From the NCBI RefSeq assembly GCF_033955345.1, contig NZ_CP138332.1, forward strand, positions 3,038,001 to 3,102,000: a stretch of DNA of 64,000 bases. The letters run 5' to 3'. Each line of letters starts with the position of its first letter. The stretch's first letter is position 1. The position numbers and the translations under genes are program-made. This DNA comes from Sphingobacterium bambusae (GTDB taxonomy: Bacteria > Bacteroidota > Bacteroidia > Sphingobacteriales > Sphingobacteriaceae). The notes beneath the pieces were generated by a model. The model was given only the letters and a program-made list of their open reading frames with translations, made no database searches and was not told where the DNA came from. Positions 28,363-37,426 of this stretch are shown here, one piece after another.

Positions 28363-28479
28363 AGTAGTGACAAAGTGATGTAGTGATATGGTAACGAAGT
28401 AAAAAAATAGCTTAGTGTTTTAGGCTTTGTCACTTTCATCACCTTGTAACCTCGTCACTATTTTAAAAATAAAACGACA
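28363..28479. repeat. GTGA-type repeat forming a long imperfect inverted repeat (rfbD-rfbA gap)
   Basis: Direct-sense units (AGTGACAAAGTGATGTAGTG) at the left are answered by complementary units (GTCACTTTCATCACCTTG, CTCGTCAC) at the right, leaving a loop of about 35 nt. It has the same layout as the repeat on the other side of rfbD. Confidence 0.65.
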
Positions 28480-29346
28480 ATGAAAGGAATTATTTTAGCC
28501 GGTGGATCCGGTACGCGTTTGCATCCCTTAACGCTTGCCGTGAGCAAGCAGCTGATGCCTGTTTACGATAAACCTATGATCTATTATCCCCTGTCAACCT
28601 TGATGTTGGCCGGGATAAAAGAGGTCTTGATCATCTCTACGCCGCAGGATCTGCCCAACTTTCAAAAGCTGTTGGGAGATGGTTCGCATTTAGGTTGCCG
28701 GTTCTCCTATAAGGAACAGCCCTCGCCTGATGGGCTTGCGCAGGCCTTTATCTTGGGCGAGGAATTTATTGGTGACGACAAGGTAGCGTTGATCTTGGGC
28801 GATAATATTTTCTATGGCTCAGGTATGTCGAAGTTATTGCAGTCCTGTGCCTACCCCGATGGAGGGGTGGTGTTTGCCTATCCCGTGCAGGATCCTGAGC
28901 GCTATGGGGTGGTCGAGTTTGATGCATCTAAAAATGTGGTATCCATCGAGGAGAAGCCTAAAGAGCCGAAGTCTAATTATGCCGTTCCGGGTATCTATTT
29001 CTACGACAATGAGGTGGTGCAGATTGCGAAGGCTATCAAACCCTCACCGCGTGGCGAACTGGAAATTACAGATATCAACAAAGAATATTTAAAACGTGGA
29101 AAACTGAAGGTAGGTGTATTCGATCGTGGAACAGCTTGGTTGGATACCGGGACTATAGCTTCTTTGATGCAGGCCGGGCAGTTTATTCAGGTTATCGAAG
29201 AGCGCCAAGGCATGAAAATTGGCGCGATTGAAGAAGTGGCTTATCGGATGGGCTACATCGATAAAAGCCAGCTGCTGTCACTCGCTGGGCCATTGATTAA
29301 GTCGGGTTACGGGCTTTACCTCAATCGCTTGGTTGAGGGCGCCTAG
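28480..29346 (+). CDS. rfbA: Glucose-1-phosphate thymidylyltransferase
   Basis: 288 residues. The nucleotide-binding signature [11 protein letters not shown], then [12 protein letters not shown], and ILGDNIFYG are those of RmlA. It makes dTDP-glucose, the first step of the rhamnose pathway. With rfbB, rfbC and rfbD the pathway is complete in the window (gene order BCDA). Confidence 0.95.
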   Translation: MKGIILAGGSGTRLHPLTLAVSKQLMPVYDKPMIYYPLSTLMLAGIKEVLIISTPQDLPNFQKLLGDGSHLGCRFSYKEQPSPDGLAQAFILGEEFIGDDKVALILGDNIFYGSGMSKLLQSCAYPDGGVVFAYPVQDPERYGVVEFDASKNVVSIEEKPKEPKSNYAVPGIYFYDNEVVQIAKAIKPSPRGELEITDINKEYLKRGKLKVGVFDRGTAWLDTGTIASLMQAGQFIQVIEERQGMKIGAIEEVAYRMGYIDKSQLLSLAGPLIKSGYGLYLNRLVEGA

Positions 29347-29403
29347 TAGAAACATCGCTTGAGGCTTAAGGTTTAGCCTTATTAAACCGATTCGAATAAT
29401 TTT

Positions 29404-29450
29404 TTAAATACAAATAATAGTGAAGGTTTTTTTGCTTTATTTGTATTTAA
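29404..29450. terminator. Perfect 14-bp inverted repeat after rfbA
   Basis: TTAAATACAAATAA (29404-29417) pairs perfectly with TTATTTGTATTTAA (29437-29450) over a 19-nt spacer containing a T run. It may be a terminator for rfbA or an operator for the downstream genes. Being very AT-rich, it is not a classical terminator. Confidence 0.4.
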
Positions 29451-29460
29451 ATTATTACAT

Positions 29461-29757
29461 ATGATAACCAATGTATTAACCGTTTTATTAGCCTTCTCTG
29501 CTGTAGTGGTTCTTTTTTTTACCCTACAGCTCCACCTACATCTAAGCCGTTGCCATCGTTTTTCGTCAAAGGACGATTCCCAGTTGCGCATGCAACGGTA
29601 TCATTATCTAAATCTTAGCCGTCAACGCCAAGTCGGATATGTGCGCTCAAGATCCTTTATTGTCTCCCTTTTGTCCCCTGTTGCGCTATGCGTTTTTAGG
29701 GGAAATATTGTTTCTTCGTTGTCTACAATTACACGTTTAGCCCCATGGATGATTTAA
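29461..29757 (+). CDS. Doubtful small ORF with one membrane segment
   Basis: 98 codons, ATG at 29461, overlapping the next gene by 13 bases. The first 25 residues form one hydrophobic segment (NVLTVLLAFSAVVVLFF); the rest is rich in Arg, Ser and His and looks unlike a folded domain. I do not recognise it. It may be a real small membrane protein or an accidental frame. Confidence 0.25.
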   Translation: MITNVLTVLLAFSAVVVLFFTLQLHLHLSRCHRFSSKDDSQLRMQRYHYLNLSRQRQVGYVRSRSFIVSLLSPVALCVFRGNIVSSLSTITRLAPWMI

Positions 29758-30221
29758 ACTACGAGATTATTGGCGCACTTGTTCTGCTTGCTGTGCTATT
29801 TTTTGGACTCGCTGAATGGATGCGGTATGTTCGATTCAGAAAGTATCTTGCGCTCGATAGCGATGTGCGCTTGCACCAAGCGCCAAATCGCGAGCAGCAT
29901 GTTGTTACGGGGAGTATCGGCATGGCTATGTCGCGGGCCGATAAAAACGTTAAGGGCTTGCTGGTCTTGTCGTTGTCCTTTCGCAATAGCGCTTTTTCCA
30001 TTCCATCGGTGGATCAGCTTTATTTTAAAGCCGATAGTGCGCAGTATCTTTCTGTCGGCTTCCGTATACGGCGACATGATTTGCGTCCACTGCGCGGACA
30101 ACAGGTGAGCATACGCCTGAAAGGTCGGCTGTACCTAAAAAATGGATCGACGAAGCTGATCAAGGCTGTTATTTCGGTCAGCATTCCCAAAGCGGAAGAT
30201 GCGATAGGAGCCGAAGGATAG
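29745..30221 (+). CDS. Hypothetical membrane-anchored protein
   Basis: 158 residues. One N-terminal membrane segment (IIGALVLLAVLFFGLAEWM, about residues 8-26) is followed by a soluble domain of about 120 residues with alternating hydrophobic residues, probably beta-rich (VTGSIGMAMSR, VSIRLKGRLYLKNG). I recognise no family. It sits between the rhamnose genes and a regulator inside the polysaccharide locus. Confidence 0.6.
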   Translation: MDDLNYEIIGALVLLAVLFFGLAEWMRYVRFRKYLALDSDVRLHQAPNREQHVVTGSIGMAMSRADKNVKGLLVLSLSFRNSAFSIPSVDQLYFKADSAQYLSVGFRIRRHDLRPLRGQQVSIRLKGRLYLKNGSTKLIKAVISVSIPKAEDAIGAEG

Positions 30222-30266
30222 TATTTTTCTTTTTCGCTTATACAAAAGCAAGTTTTATTGAATTAA

Positions 30267-30298
30267 TTTGCATAGCTCGAAAAAGTAGAGTACTTTTG
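30267..30298 (+). promoter_or_regulatory. Strong Bacteroidota-type promoter
   Basis: TTTG (30267-30270), a 20-bp spacer and TACTTTTG (30291-30298) match the -33/-7 consensus fully. Transcription should start near 30304, upstream of the ATG at 30320. It rules out the TTG at 30296 as a start because that lies within the -7 element. Confidence 0.7.
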
Positions 30299-30319
30299 TT
30301 ACTCGCCAATAAGGATACT

Positions 30320-30829
30320 ATGTTAGACGCATTGATAACATCGAAGACCCGCTTAAAGTTGCTGATCAAGTTTTTTGTTTCGGCAAAGAATACCGGCTAC
30401 CTGCGTGGTATTGCCGAGGAGTTCGATGAATCTACAAATGCGGTTCGTAAAGAGTTGAATCTGTTGACCGATGCCGGTTTTTTAGAGAAGGCGCAGGCCC
30501 AACGGAAGATCCTTTACCAAGCGAATACGCAGCATCCTCTTTTTAATCCACTACAGCGCTTGGTGCACTCTTTTCTGGGCATTGATCAGGTAATTGATCA
30601 GGTGTTGGAACGCGCAGGTGATGTGGACCGGGTAGTGCTAACAGGCGCTTATGCCAAAGGGCAGGAGTCTGATAGTGTAGATATCGTTATTTTGGGCGAT
30701 AACTTAAATTCGGCATATTTATTGCAGTTAGCGGAGAAAACTTCGCCCTTGATCAAAAAGAAGGTAACCGTGTCCTTTGTAATGCCGCAGCAGGCAGGCC
30801 ATATTATCCTATATCAAAAAGCAAGTTGA
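30320..30829 (+). CDS. Winged-helix regulator fused to a nucleotidyltransferase-like domain
   Basis: 169 residues from the ATG at 30320. Residues 1-75 form an ArsR-like winged helix (LKLLIKFFVSAK, then EFDESTNAVRKELNLLTDAGF). Residues 95-165 resemble a minimal nucleotidyltransferase (MNT): VLTGAYAKGQESDSVDIVIL keeps the SD-x-D pattern, but the usual G[GS] is GA, so activity is uncertain. It is transcribed from its own strong promoter with a cytidylyltransferase-like gene five bases downstream. Proteins of this kind occur in many Bacteroidota polysaccharide clusters; regulation of the locus is inferred. Confidence 0.7.
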   Translation: MLDALITSKTRLKLLIKFFVSAKNTGYLRGIAEEFDESTNAVRKELNLLTDAGFLEKAQAQRKILYQANTQHPLFNPLQRLVHSFLGIDQVIDQVLERAGDVDRVVLTGAYAKGQESDSVDIVILGDNLNSAYLLQLAEKTSPLIKKKVTVSFVMPQQAGHIILYQKAS

Positions 30830-30834
30830 GTATC

Positions 30835-31311
30835 ATGAAGGAAGAGCAACGAAAACAATCCAATAAGGACTATAATTCAGGTTCGCGTGTCGGTATTACC
30901 TTCTCCACTTTTGATCTGCTCCATGCGGGGCATATCATGATGTTGGCAGAGGCAAAGCGGCAATGCGACTATTTGATCTGTGGTTTGCAGATGGATCCTA
31001 CATTGGATCGTCCAGAGAAAAACAAGCCTACACAGACTGTTGTGGAACGCTATATTCAATTGCGCGGTTGCCAGTATGTGGACGAAATTGTGCCTTACTC
31101 TACCGAGCAGGATCTAGAGGATATCCTTCGTTCCTTCAAGCTTGATGTGCGCATCGTGGGCGATGAATATAAGGATAAGAATTTTACGGGCCGTGCGTAT
31201 TGCGAGGAAAAGGGTATCGAGCTGTATTACAACAGCCGCGATCATCGGTTTTCGAGCTCGGGGCTACGGAGGATTGTGGCGGAGAAAGAGGCGGAACGGA
31301 ATAGCAAATAG
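30835..31311 (+). CDS. Cytidylyltransferase-like (TagD-type) nucleotidyltransferase
   Basis: 158 residues from the ATG at 30835 (a TTG three codons upstream is less likely). The HxGH motif of the nucleotidylyl-transferase superfamily is present as LLHAGHIMML, and the C-terminal FSSSGLRR resembles the RTxGISTT/ISSS motif. The family makes CDP-glycerol or similar activated groups. Here it could supply a CDP-activated substituent for the polysaccharide. The substrate is not readable from the sequence. Confidence 0.8.
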   Translation: MKEEQRKQSNKDYNSGSRVGITFSTFDLLHAGHIMMLAEAKRQCDYLICGLQMDPTLDRPEKNKPTQTVVERYIQLRGCQYVDEIVPYSTEQDLEDILRSFKLDVRIVGDEYKDKNFTGRAYCEEKGIELYYNSRDHRFSSSGLRRIVAEKEAERNSK

Positions 31312-31421
31312 GAATAGGTTTTGTTTGTTAACGACATGTTAACCGTTTTTTTATTTAATAAAAAATTTTTATTTAGACAATCAGTAGAAAGTAATTGCTG
31401 AAATTAGAATCATTTATCAAT
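31312..31421. other. AT-rich spacer at the left edge of the variable polysaccharide region
   Basis: Contains GTTAAC-GACAT-GTTAAC followed by a T7 run (about 31327-31353), a weak terminator candidate. From here to about 46.6 kb the base composition is clearly more AT-rich than on the left. Confidence 0.4.
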
Positions 31422-32708
31422 ATGAAAAAAATAGCTGTAATAGGTCAAGGTTACGTTGGGCTTCCATTAGCAATAGAATTTTCTCAGCATTTTCCTGTAA
31501 TCGGATTTGATATCAATGAAGAACGGGTAAATGAATTGAACACAGGTAAAGATCGGACTTTGGAGGCCGATTTGGAAAAGCTGACAAAAGGAATTCAATT
31601 AGCGAAAGACACGAAATTCGCGCGAGGTTATGTCAGTTCTAGTTCACTTGATGAACTCAAAACGGCACAAATTTATATTGTAACCGTTCCTACTCCTATT
31701 GATCGTTACAATGCACCCGACTTAGGTCCTTTATTAAAGGCCTCTGAGATGTTGGGGAAAGTCATTACTAAAGGTGATATTGTTATTTATGAATCCACCG
31801 TCTACCCGGGTTGTACCGAAGAAGATTGTGTGCCTATTTTGGAGAAGTTTTCCGGGTTGAAGTTTAACGAAGATTTCTTTGTAGGATACTCGCCTGAGCG
31901 CATCGTGCCTGGTGACAAAGTCAATACGCTGATTACCATTAAAAAGGTTACATCGGGGTCGACACCAGAAATTGCTGAAGAGGTTGACCAATTATATAGA
32001 ACGATTGTTCTAGCGGGTACACACAAAGCTCCAAATATTAAAGTTGCAGAAGCATCGAAGGCCATTGAGAATGCACAGCGCGATGTTAATATTTCCTTTG
32101 TGAACGAACTTGCTTTAATATTTGATCGTATTGGCATAGATACAAATGATGTCCTTGAAGCGGCAGGAACAAAATTCAATTTCTTGAAATACAAACCTGG
32201 ACTGGTTGGTGGGCATTGCATCTCCGTCGATCCTTACTATTTAGCACATAAGGCTGTTCAACTCGGCTATCATCCAAATGTGATCCTTTCAGGGCGTCGC
32301 GTAAACGATTCTGTAGCTGAATTTATAGCATCAAAGGTGGTCAAGTTGATGATCAAAAAAGGTATACAAGTTAGTAATGCAAAGGCGTTGATTTTGGGGG
32401 TCACATTTAAGGAAAACTGTCCCGATGTTCGTAACACGAAGGTCGTTGATGTCTATAACGAACTGCGCGAATATGGTGTTGATGTCGATATTTACGATCC
32501 TTGGGCAGATGCTGGAGAAGTAAAACATGAATATGCTGTGGATATTTTAACACGATTAGAAAAAGATAAATCATATGATTCCATAATCCTTGCGGTTTCT
32601 CACAAAGAATTCTTAAACATGGATTTAGAGTTTGTGAGAAAATCAAATTCCGTTGTGTTTGATATAAAAGCGTGTCTAGATCGAAACTTAGTAGATGCGA
32701 GGTTATAA
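31422..32708 (+). CDS. UDP-N-acetylhexosamine 6-dehydrogenase (TviB/WbpO-like)
   Basis: 428 residues from the ATG at 31422; the upstream TTG is poor. NAD-binding GQGYVGLPLA, the ESTVYPGCTEEDC motif, the C-terminal loop VGGHCISVDPYYLAHKA with the catalytic Cys, and SGRRVNDS. This sub-family oxidises C6 of UDP-GlcNAc, UDP-GalNAc or UDP-ManNAc to the uronic acid. It probably supplies an aminouronic acid for the polymer. The exact hexosamine is not certain. Confidence 0.88.
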   Translation: MKKIAVIGQGYVGLPLAIEFSQHFPVIGFDINEERVNELNTGKDRTLEADLEKLTKGIQLAKDTKFARGYVSSSSLDELKTAQIYIVTVPTPIDRYNAPDLGPLLKASEMLGKVITKGDIVIYESTVYPGCTEEDCVPILEKFSGLKFNEDFFVGYSPERIVPGDKVNTLITIKKVTSGSTPEIAEEVDQLYRTIVLAGTHKAPNIKVAEASKAIENAQRDVNISFVNELALIFDRIGIDTNDVLEAAGTKFNFLKYKPGLVGGHCISVDPYYLAHKAVQLGYHPNVILSGRRVNDSVAEFIASKVVKLMIKKGIQVSNAKALILGVTFKENCPDVRNTKVVDVYNELREYGVDVDIYDPWADAGEVKHEYAVDILTRLEKDKSYDSIILAVSHKEFLNMDLEFVRKSNSVVFDIKACLDRNLVDARL

Positions 32709-32774
32709 AGATTTCCAAATTTATAACAAAAATATACGGATGTCTTAGATAGGTGAAAAGTTAGTTAGCACTAC

Positions 32775-34157
32775 ATGAAAAAAATAAAAAAGATTGCCTG
32801 TATCGGCGCAGGATATGTTGGTGGCCCTACGATGTCAGTTATTGCACAAAAAAATGTTGACGTTGAGGTTACTGTAGTAGATTTAAACGTAGCGCGTATC
32901 GCAGCTTGGAATGATGGTGATTTAAACCATCTTCCCGTGTATGAACCGGGCTTGGATGATGTTATCAAAGAAGCTCGGGGGCGGAACCTTTTCTTCTCGA
33001 CAGATGTGGATAAAGCCATTAAAGAGGCGGATATGATTTTTATATCGGTTAATACGCCAACCAAAACCTATGGTAAAGGGAAAGGACAAGCTGCGGATCT
33101 TAAATTTATTGAGTTGTGCGCGCGTCAAATTGCTGCTGTAGCCACCTCAGATAAGATTGTTGTCGAAAAGTCGACATTACCTGTTCGCACCGCAGAGGCT
33201 TTGAAAAGTATATTGGATAATACGGGTAATGGTGTAAATTTCGATATCCTTTCTAATCCAGAATTTTTAGCCGAGGGTACTGCAGTATCTGATCTCCATA
33301 ATCCAGATCGCGTACTGATAGGTGGGGAAGATGCTGAAGCAATCGAAGCGTTGGTTCAAGTATATGAGGCTTGGGTGCCGCGTGAGCGCATCCTGACGAC
33401 TAATCTTTGGTCTTCTGAATTATCGAAACTGGTGGCCAATGCATTTTTAGCACAACGCGTGTCCAGTATCAATGCTATCTCGGAGCTTTGCGAGGTTACA
33501 GGTGCAAACGTTGATGAAGTCGCCCGAGCTATTGGACAGGATAGTCGCATAGGTTCAAAGTTCTTGAAGGCTTCGGTTGGTTTTGGTGGATCTTGTTTTC
33601 AAAAAGACATCCTCAATTTGGTTTATATTGCGCGTTCTTATAATCTAACAGCTGTCGCCGATTATTGGGAACAGGTTATTTCGTTGAATGATCATCAAAA
33701 ATCTCGTTTTGCTGAGAAGATTATCCAAACCATGTATAATACGGTCAACGGAAAGCAGATTGCGTTTTTAGGCTGGGCATTTAAAAAAGACACTAATGAT
33801 ACGCGAGAATCTGCAGCCATCTATGTGGCAGATCATTTGTTGGATGAGGAAGCTACCGTTATCATCTACGATCCAAAGGTGTCGGCAGAGCAGATATATA
33901 AAGATTTGGATTATCTAGGCACACGATCTGCTGAAGATAATCGTAGACTAGTCAAGGTGGTAGAAAGCCATCATGACGCCGTAAAAGGTGCTCACGCTAT
34001 TGCCATATTAACGGAATGGGATGAATTTAAAGGGTATGACTGGCAGCAGATTAAAAACGGTATGAAAAAGCCTTCTTTTGTTTTTGACGGAAGGAAAATT
34101 TTAAATAAAAAACAATTAGTTAATTTGGGATTTGATTATTACTCAATTGGCGAGTAA
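32775..34157 (+). CDS. ugd: UDP-glucose 6-dehydrogenase
   Basis: 460 residues. The sequence [37 protein letters not shown] and the catalytic Cys in [11 protein letters not shown] fit the longer, eukaryote-like UGDH group rather than the short bacterial Ugd. It makes UDP-glucuronic acid. It is the second nucleotide-sugar dehydrogenase in a row, so the polymer should be acidic. Confidence 0.92.
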   Translation: MKKIKKIACIGAGYVGGPTMSVIAQKNVDVEVTVVDLNVARIAAWNDGDLNHLPVYEPGLDDVIKEARGRNLFFSTDVDKAIKEADMIFISVNTPTKTYGKGKGQAADLKFIELCARQIAAVATSDKIVVEKSTLPVRTAEALKSILDNTGNGVNFDILSNPEFLAEGTAVSDLHNPDRVLIGGEDAEAIEALVQVYEAWVPRERILTTNLWSSELSKLVANAFLAQRVSSINAISELCEVTGANVDEVARAIGQDSRIGSKFLKASVGFGGSCFQKDILNLVYIARSYNLTAVADYWEQVISLNDHQKSRFAEKIIQTMYNTVNGKQIAFLGWAFKKDTNDTRESAAIYVADHLLDEEATVIIYDPKVSAEQIYKDLDYLGTRSAEDNRRLVKVVESHHDAVKGAHAIAILTEWDEFKGYDWQQIKNGMKKPSFVFDGRKILNKKQLVNLGFDYYSIGE

Positions 34158-34180
34158 CTTTATGACATAATCTAAATGTT

Positions 34181-34765
34181 ATGAGGTTTTATAGAGTAAT
34201 TAGCTCAAAGTTGGGGACTGCGGGCATAGAGAAATTCTTTTTTCTTTTTTTATATCTTATGTTGTTAAAGCATTTGCCTTCATCTACAAATCTATTTTTT
34301 GGTGGAGTTTCGAAACAGTTGAGATATTTGTGTTGCAAGCGGATTTTCAAGTACTGTGGTCGTAATGTCAATATAGAAAGTGGTGCTGATTTCGGGAGTG
34401 GTTTTGAGTTGGAAATAGGGAATAATTCTGGTATCGGCATTAATTGTAGGGTTCCATCGAATATTCAAATTGGGGATAATGTGATGATGGGACCGCAATG
34501 CTACATTTTGGATGCAAATCATAATTTTGATGATTTAGACCAACCGATGATATTTCAAGGACATTCAAAAAAGATGCTCACTGTTATAGAAGATGACGTT
34601 TGGATTGGAAGAGAAGTCTTGTTGACACCTGGGCGTGTTATTAGAAAGGGAAGTATAATAGCTGCTCGCTGTGTGCTAACTAAAGACTTTCCTGCGTTTT
34701 CTATCGTAGGAGGGAACCCTTCTAGAATTTTAAAAAGCAGACTAAATGAAGGCGAAACAATCTAG
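34181..34765 (+). CDS. Left-handed beta-helix acyltransferase (WcaF/Maa-like)
   Basis: 194 residues. Hexapeptide-repeat pattern (FELEIGNNSGIGINC, IQIGDNVMMGPQC) and the catalytic His region ILDANHNFDD, then VWIGREVLLTPG and VGGNPSRI, typical of O-acetyltransferases. It could acetylate a sugar of the polymer. The gene overlaps the wzx start by 20 bases. Confidence 0.85.
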   Translation: MRFYRVISSKLGTAGIEKFFFLFLYLMLLKHLPSSTNLFFGGVSKQLRYLCCKRIFKYCGRNVNIESGADFGSGFELEIGNNSGIGINCRVPSNIQIGDNVMMGPQCYILDANHNFDDLDQPMIFQGHSKKMLTVIEDDVWIGREVLLTPGRVIRKGSIIAARCVLTKDFPAFSIVGGNPSRILKSRLNEGETI

Positions 34766-36191
34766 AAGTGGATTTGTAGGCGGTACGGTTTGGACTACAA
34801 TATCTTTTGTGGTTGTAACGATTGTGTATTTATTACGAATATCCATATTAACACGGTACTTAGACAAATCGGATTTTGGCTTAGTTGCGATAGTTTTGAT
34901 GATTTTAGGTTTCACTAACATTTTCGCAGATCTTGGTGTATCGTCTGCACTGTTGTCGCAAAACAATGTCAACAAAAAAGAATACAGTAGCCTTTATTGG
35001 GGAGGAGGGATAATATCTATCCTGCTTTATTTTGTCGTAACTTTATCAACACCGCTGTTTTCGCGGTTCTATAATGAGCCTTTTTTAAATACTTTAATTC
35101 CTGTTATGGCCGTTGATTTAATCATTTCGGCAATAGGAAGGCAGTTTGCCGTATTTAAGCAAAAAGATTTTAGATTTAAAGAACTGGCTATTATCAAGAT
35201 TGTTTCGGAATTATTTTCTCTACTTGTTGCAGCTGTCCTCGCTTACAACGGATATGGAATTTGGAGTTTAGTTGCCTCCATATTAGTCGCTTCTTTTATC
35301 AACAGCGTGCTAAATTTTATTTTGGGTATTAAATTGCATCCGCTGAGTTTCAATCTTAATTATTCCCAAACCAAACATCTTTATAAGATTGGCTTTTATC
35401 AAGCAGGATCGCAAGTATTGGATTATATATCTTCTCAGATTGATATTTTAATTTTGGGTAAGATGATACCTATGGCAGATATGGGAGTGTATTCAATTAT
35501 TAAAAATCTTGTTTTAAAAATATACAGTTCAATTAATCAGATTGTTACAAAGGTAGCCGTCCCTATTTTCTCAAAGCTAAAAGATAATACGGTTAAATTT
35601 CGTGAAAAATATTTAGAGATTTCATCTGGTATAATGCTGGTTAATACTGTTTGTTATCTCATAATAATGGTGAACAGCTCTGAAACGCTGTCACTTTTTT
35701 ATGGTAGCCAATACTCTAAATATGCAGACATCTTGCAATTTTTATGCGTTTGGGGAGTGTTTTCATCCATTGTGAATTGCGCTAGTGTGTTGATTGTTAT
35801 AAGTACTGGAAGAACAGATTTAGGTTTTCGATGGACACAACTTCGATTGTTTTTGAATCCGCTGTTTATTGTTGTTGGCGCCTATTTTGGCGGTATTCTA
35901 GGAACTGCAATCGCGCAGGCGATATACTCGTTTATTACCATATTCTTCTATCGAGAGGTGGTTGTGAAAAAAATATTACCCTCTTTAAGTAATCGTGATT
36001 TTCTGTTGGTTTTGTATCGCCCTATCCTTCTCGCTGCTACATTTTACTGTGTTTTCTATTTCGCGAGAAATTACGTTCCGTTATATTTGACAATGAATGT
36101 TTATTTAAAGTATTCTTTAAGCGCGATAGTAATTGCTGGATGCTATTTTTTAGTTTTTAAAAATAGTATCCGAAATGTTGTTAAACTGTGA
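34746..36191 (+). CDS. Polysaccharide flippase (Wzx/RfbX family)
   Basis: 481 residues with about 12-14 hydrophobic segments and the N-terminal pattern of the Polysacc_synt family (SGFVGGTVWTTISFVVV; LTRYLDKSDFGLVAI). It moves lipid-linked repeat units across the inner membrane. The preceding acyltransferase gene overlaps it, showing tight coupling. Confidence 0.88.
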   Translation: MKAKQSRSGFVGGTVWTTISFVVVTIVYLLRISILTRYLDKSDFGLVAIVLMILGFTNIFADLGVSSALLSQNNVNKKEYSSLYWGGGIISILLYFVVTLSTPLFSRFYNEPFLNTLIPVMAVDLIISAIGRQFAVFKQKDFRFKELAIIKIVSELFSLLVAAVLAYNGYGIWSLVASILVASFINSVLNFILGIKLHPLSFNLNYSQTKHLYKIGFYQAGSQVLDYISSQIDILILGKMIPMADMGVYSIIKNLVLKIYSSINQIVTKVAVPIFSKLKDNTVKFREKYLEISSGIMLVNTVCYLIIMVNSSETLSLFYGSQYSKYADILQFLCVWGVFSSIVNCASVLIVISTGRTDLGFRWTQLRLFLNPLFIVVGAYFGGILGTAIAQAIYSFITIFFYREVVVKKILPSLSNRDFLLVLYRPILLAATFYCVFYFARNYVPLYLTMNVYLKYSLSAIVIAGCYFLVFKNSIRNVVKL

Positions 36192-36234
36192 ACTTCTGAT
36201 TTCAATTGGAATTTTGTATTAGAATTATCTCCAC

Positions 36235-37422
36235 ATGCGATCAATACGATATATAAACGAAAATAAAGTCTCTATACTTCTAGCCCTTATAGTGCTACTT
36301 TCCAATCCGATGTGGTTTCTATGGAATGTGAGATTTTTGGTGGTTATCGGCTTATTAGGCTTGCTAATTTTATTGTTGCTGCCTCGGTTGCATGATGACA
36401 AGTTTATTACTGGAGTGGCTAGGAGTTCGCCTTTGTCTATTTTGTTCTTTTTATATTTTGGTATCCTCTCCGCATTTATAGGTGGCGTTCAAACATATTT
36501 GATAGCAAGTTTTCTAATCCTGTTATTCCACCGCTTATTTACTGAGACTGAAAAAATACGCGCACTAGAAATCCTATCAAATCTTTTAGCGGGAATTATT
36601 TTAATGTCATTAGTGCCTTGGCTAGTGCATACTTTTATTTATAAATTGCCCATGTGGGGTGGCTACATCCAGTATTACGATACTAAGGGTATGGATAGCG
36701 TAATAGAGAATTATCTCCTTTTCATACAAGTTCAACACGATTTTTTAATCAGATTTTATTCAATTTTTGATGAACCTGGCACATTGGGTACGCTCTGTGC
36801 TTTCGTGCTTTACGGTAACCGATATGATTTCCGAAGAAAAACAAATATTATAATCTTAGTTGGAGCGATTACAACATTTTCCATGGCTTTTTATGCCTTA
36901 TTTTTACTGGGAATTTTTTTGCAAAACCTTACACAAATACGACGTATCGTCATTGCATTAACAAGTTTGGTAGTTCTAACAATCATTGTTTACGCGCTAT
37001 TTAAGGATAATGAAACATTCCAAACAACCATCATTAATCGATTCACAGATGTTGATTCGTCGGTAGAAAGCCGAGAATCCGGATATTTGGACGAATTTTA
37101 CAAAGGTTTTCTTCAGAAACCCGAACGAATTTATGGTGCAGGTAGAGGCGTCATGACCGACAATCCTCTGCTATTTAAGGGACAAACATATAAATTTTTC
37201 GTTATAGAGTTTGGCTTAGCTGGTGTGGCAATACTTTTGATGTGTTATACTTTTCTACTTAAGAAGTTTGATTTGATGCAGGTGGGGTGCTTAGTTGTTT
37301 TTTTGTTATCATTTATGCAACGACCTTTTGCAGCGCAACCTTGGCAAATATTACTTTTTATAATGATTATCGCGGAGTTAGAGAGGCGACGTTTTAAGCA
37401 ACGAGACGATTTAATAGTTTAG
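36235..37422 (+). CDS. Wzy-like polysaccharide polymerase (membrane protein)
   Basis: 395 residues with about 10 hydrophobic segments and a large loop around residues 125-180 containing RFYSIFDEPGTLGTL, a pattern often found in Wzy/O-antigen polymerases and ligases. The position after Wzx supports a polymerase role. Sequence divergence in this family is high, so the call rests on topology and context. Confidence 0.75.
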   Translation: MRSIRYINENKVSILLALIVLLSNPMWFLWNVRFLVVIGLLGLLILLLLPRLHDDKFITGVARSSPLSILFFLYFGILSAFIGGVQTYLIASFLILLFHRLFTETEKIRALEILSNLLAGIILMSLVPWLVHTFIYKLPMWGGYIQYYDTKGMDSVIENYLLFIQVQHDFLIRFYSIFDEPGTLGTLCAFVLYGNRYDFRRKTNIIILVGAITTFSMAFYALFLLGIFLQNLTQIRRIVIALTSLVVLTIIVYALFKDNETFQTTIINRFTDVDSSVESRESGYLDEFYKGFLQKPERIYGAGRGVMTDNPLLFKGQTYKFFVIEFGLAGVAILLMCYTFLLKKFDLMQVGCLVVFLLSFMQRPFAAQPWQILLFIMIIAELERRRFKQRDDLIV

Positions 37423-37426
37423 TTTT

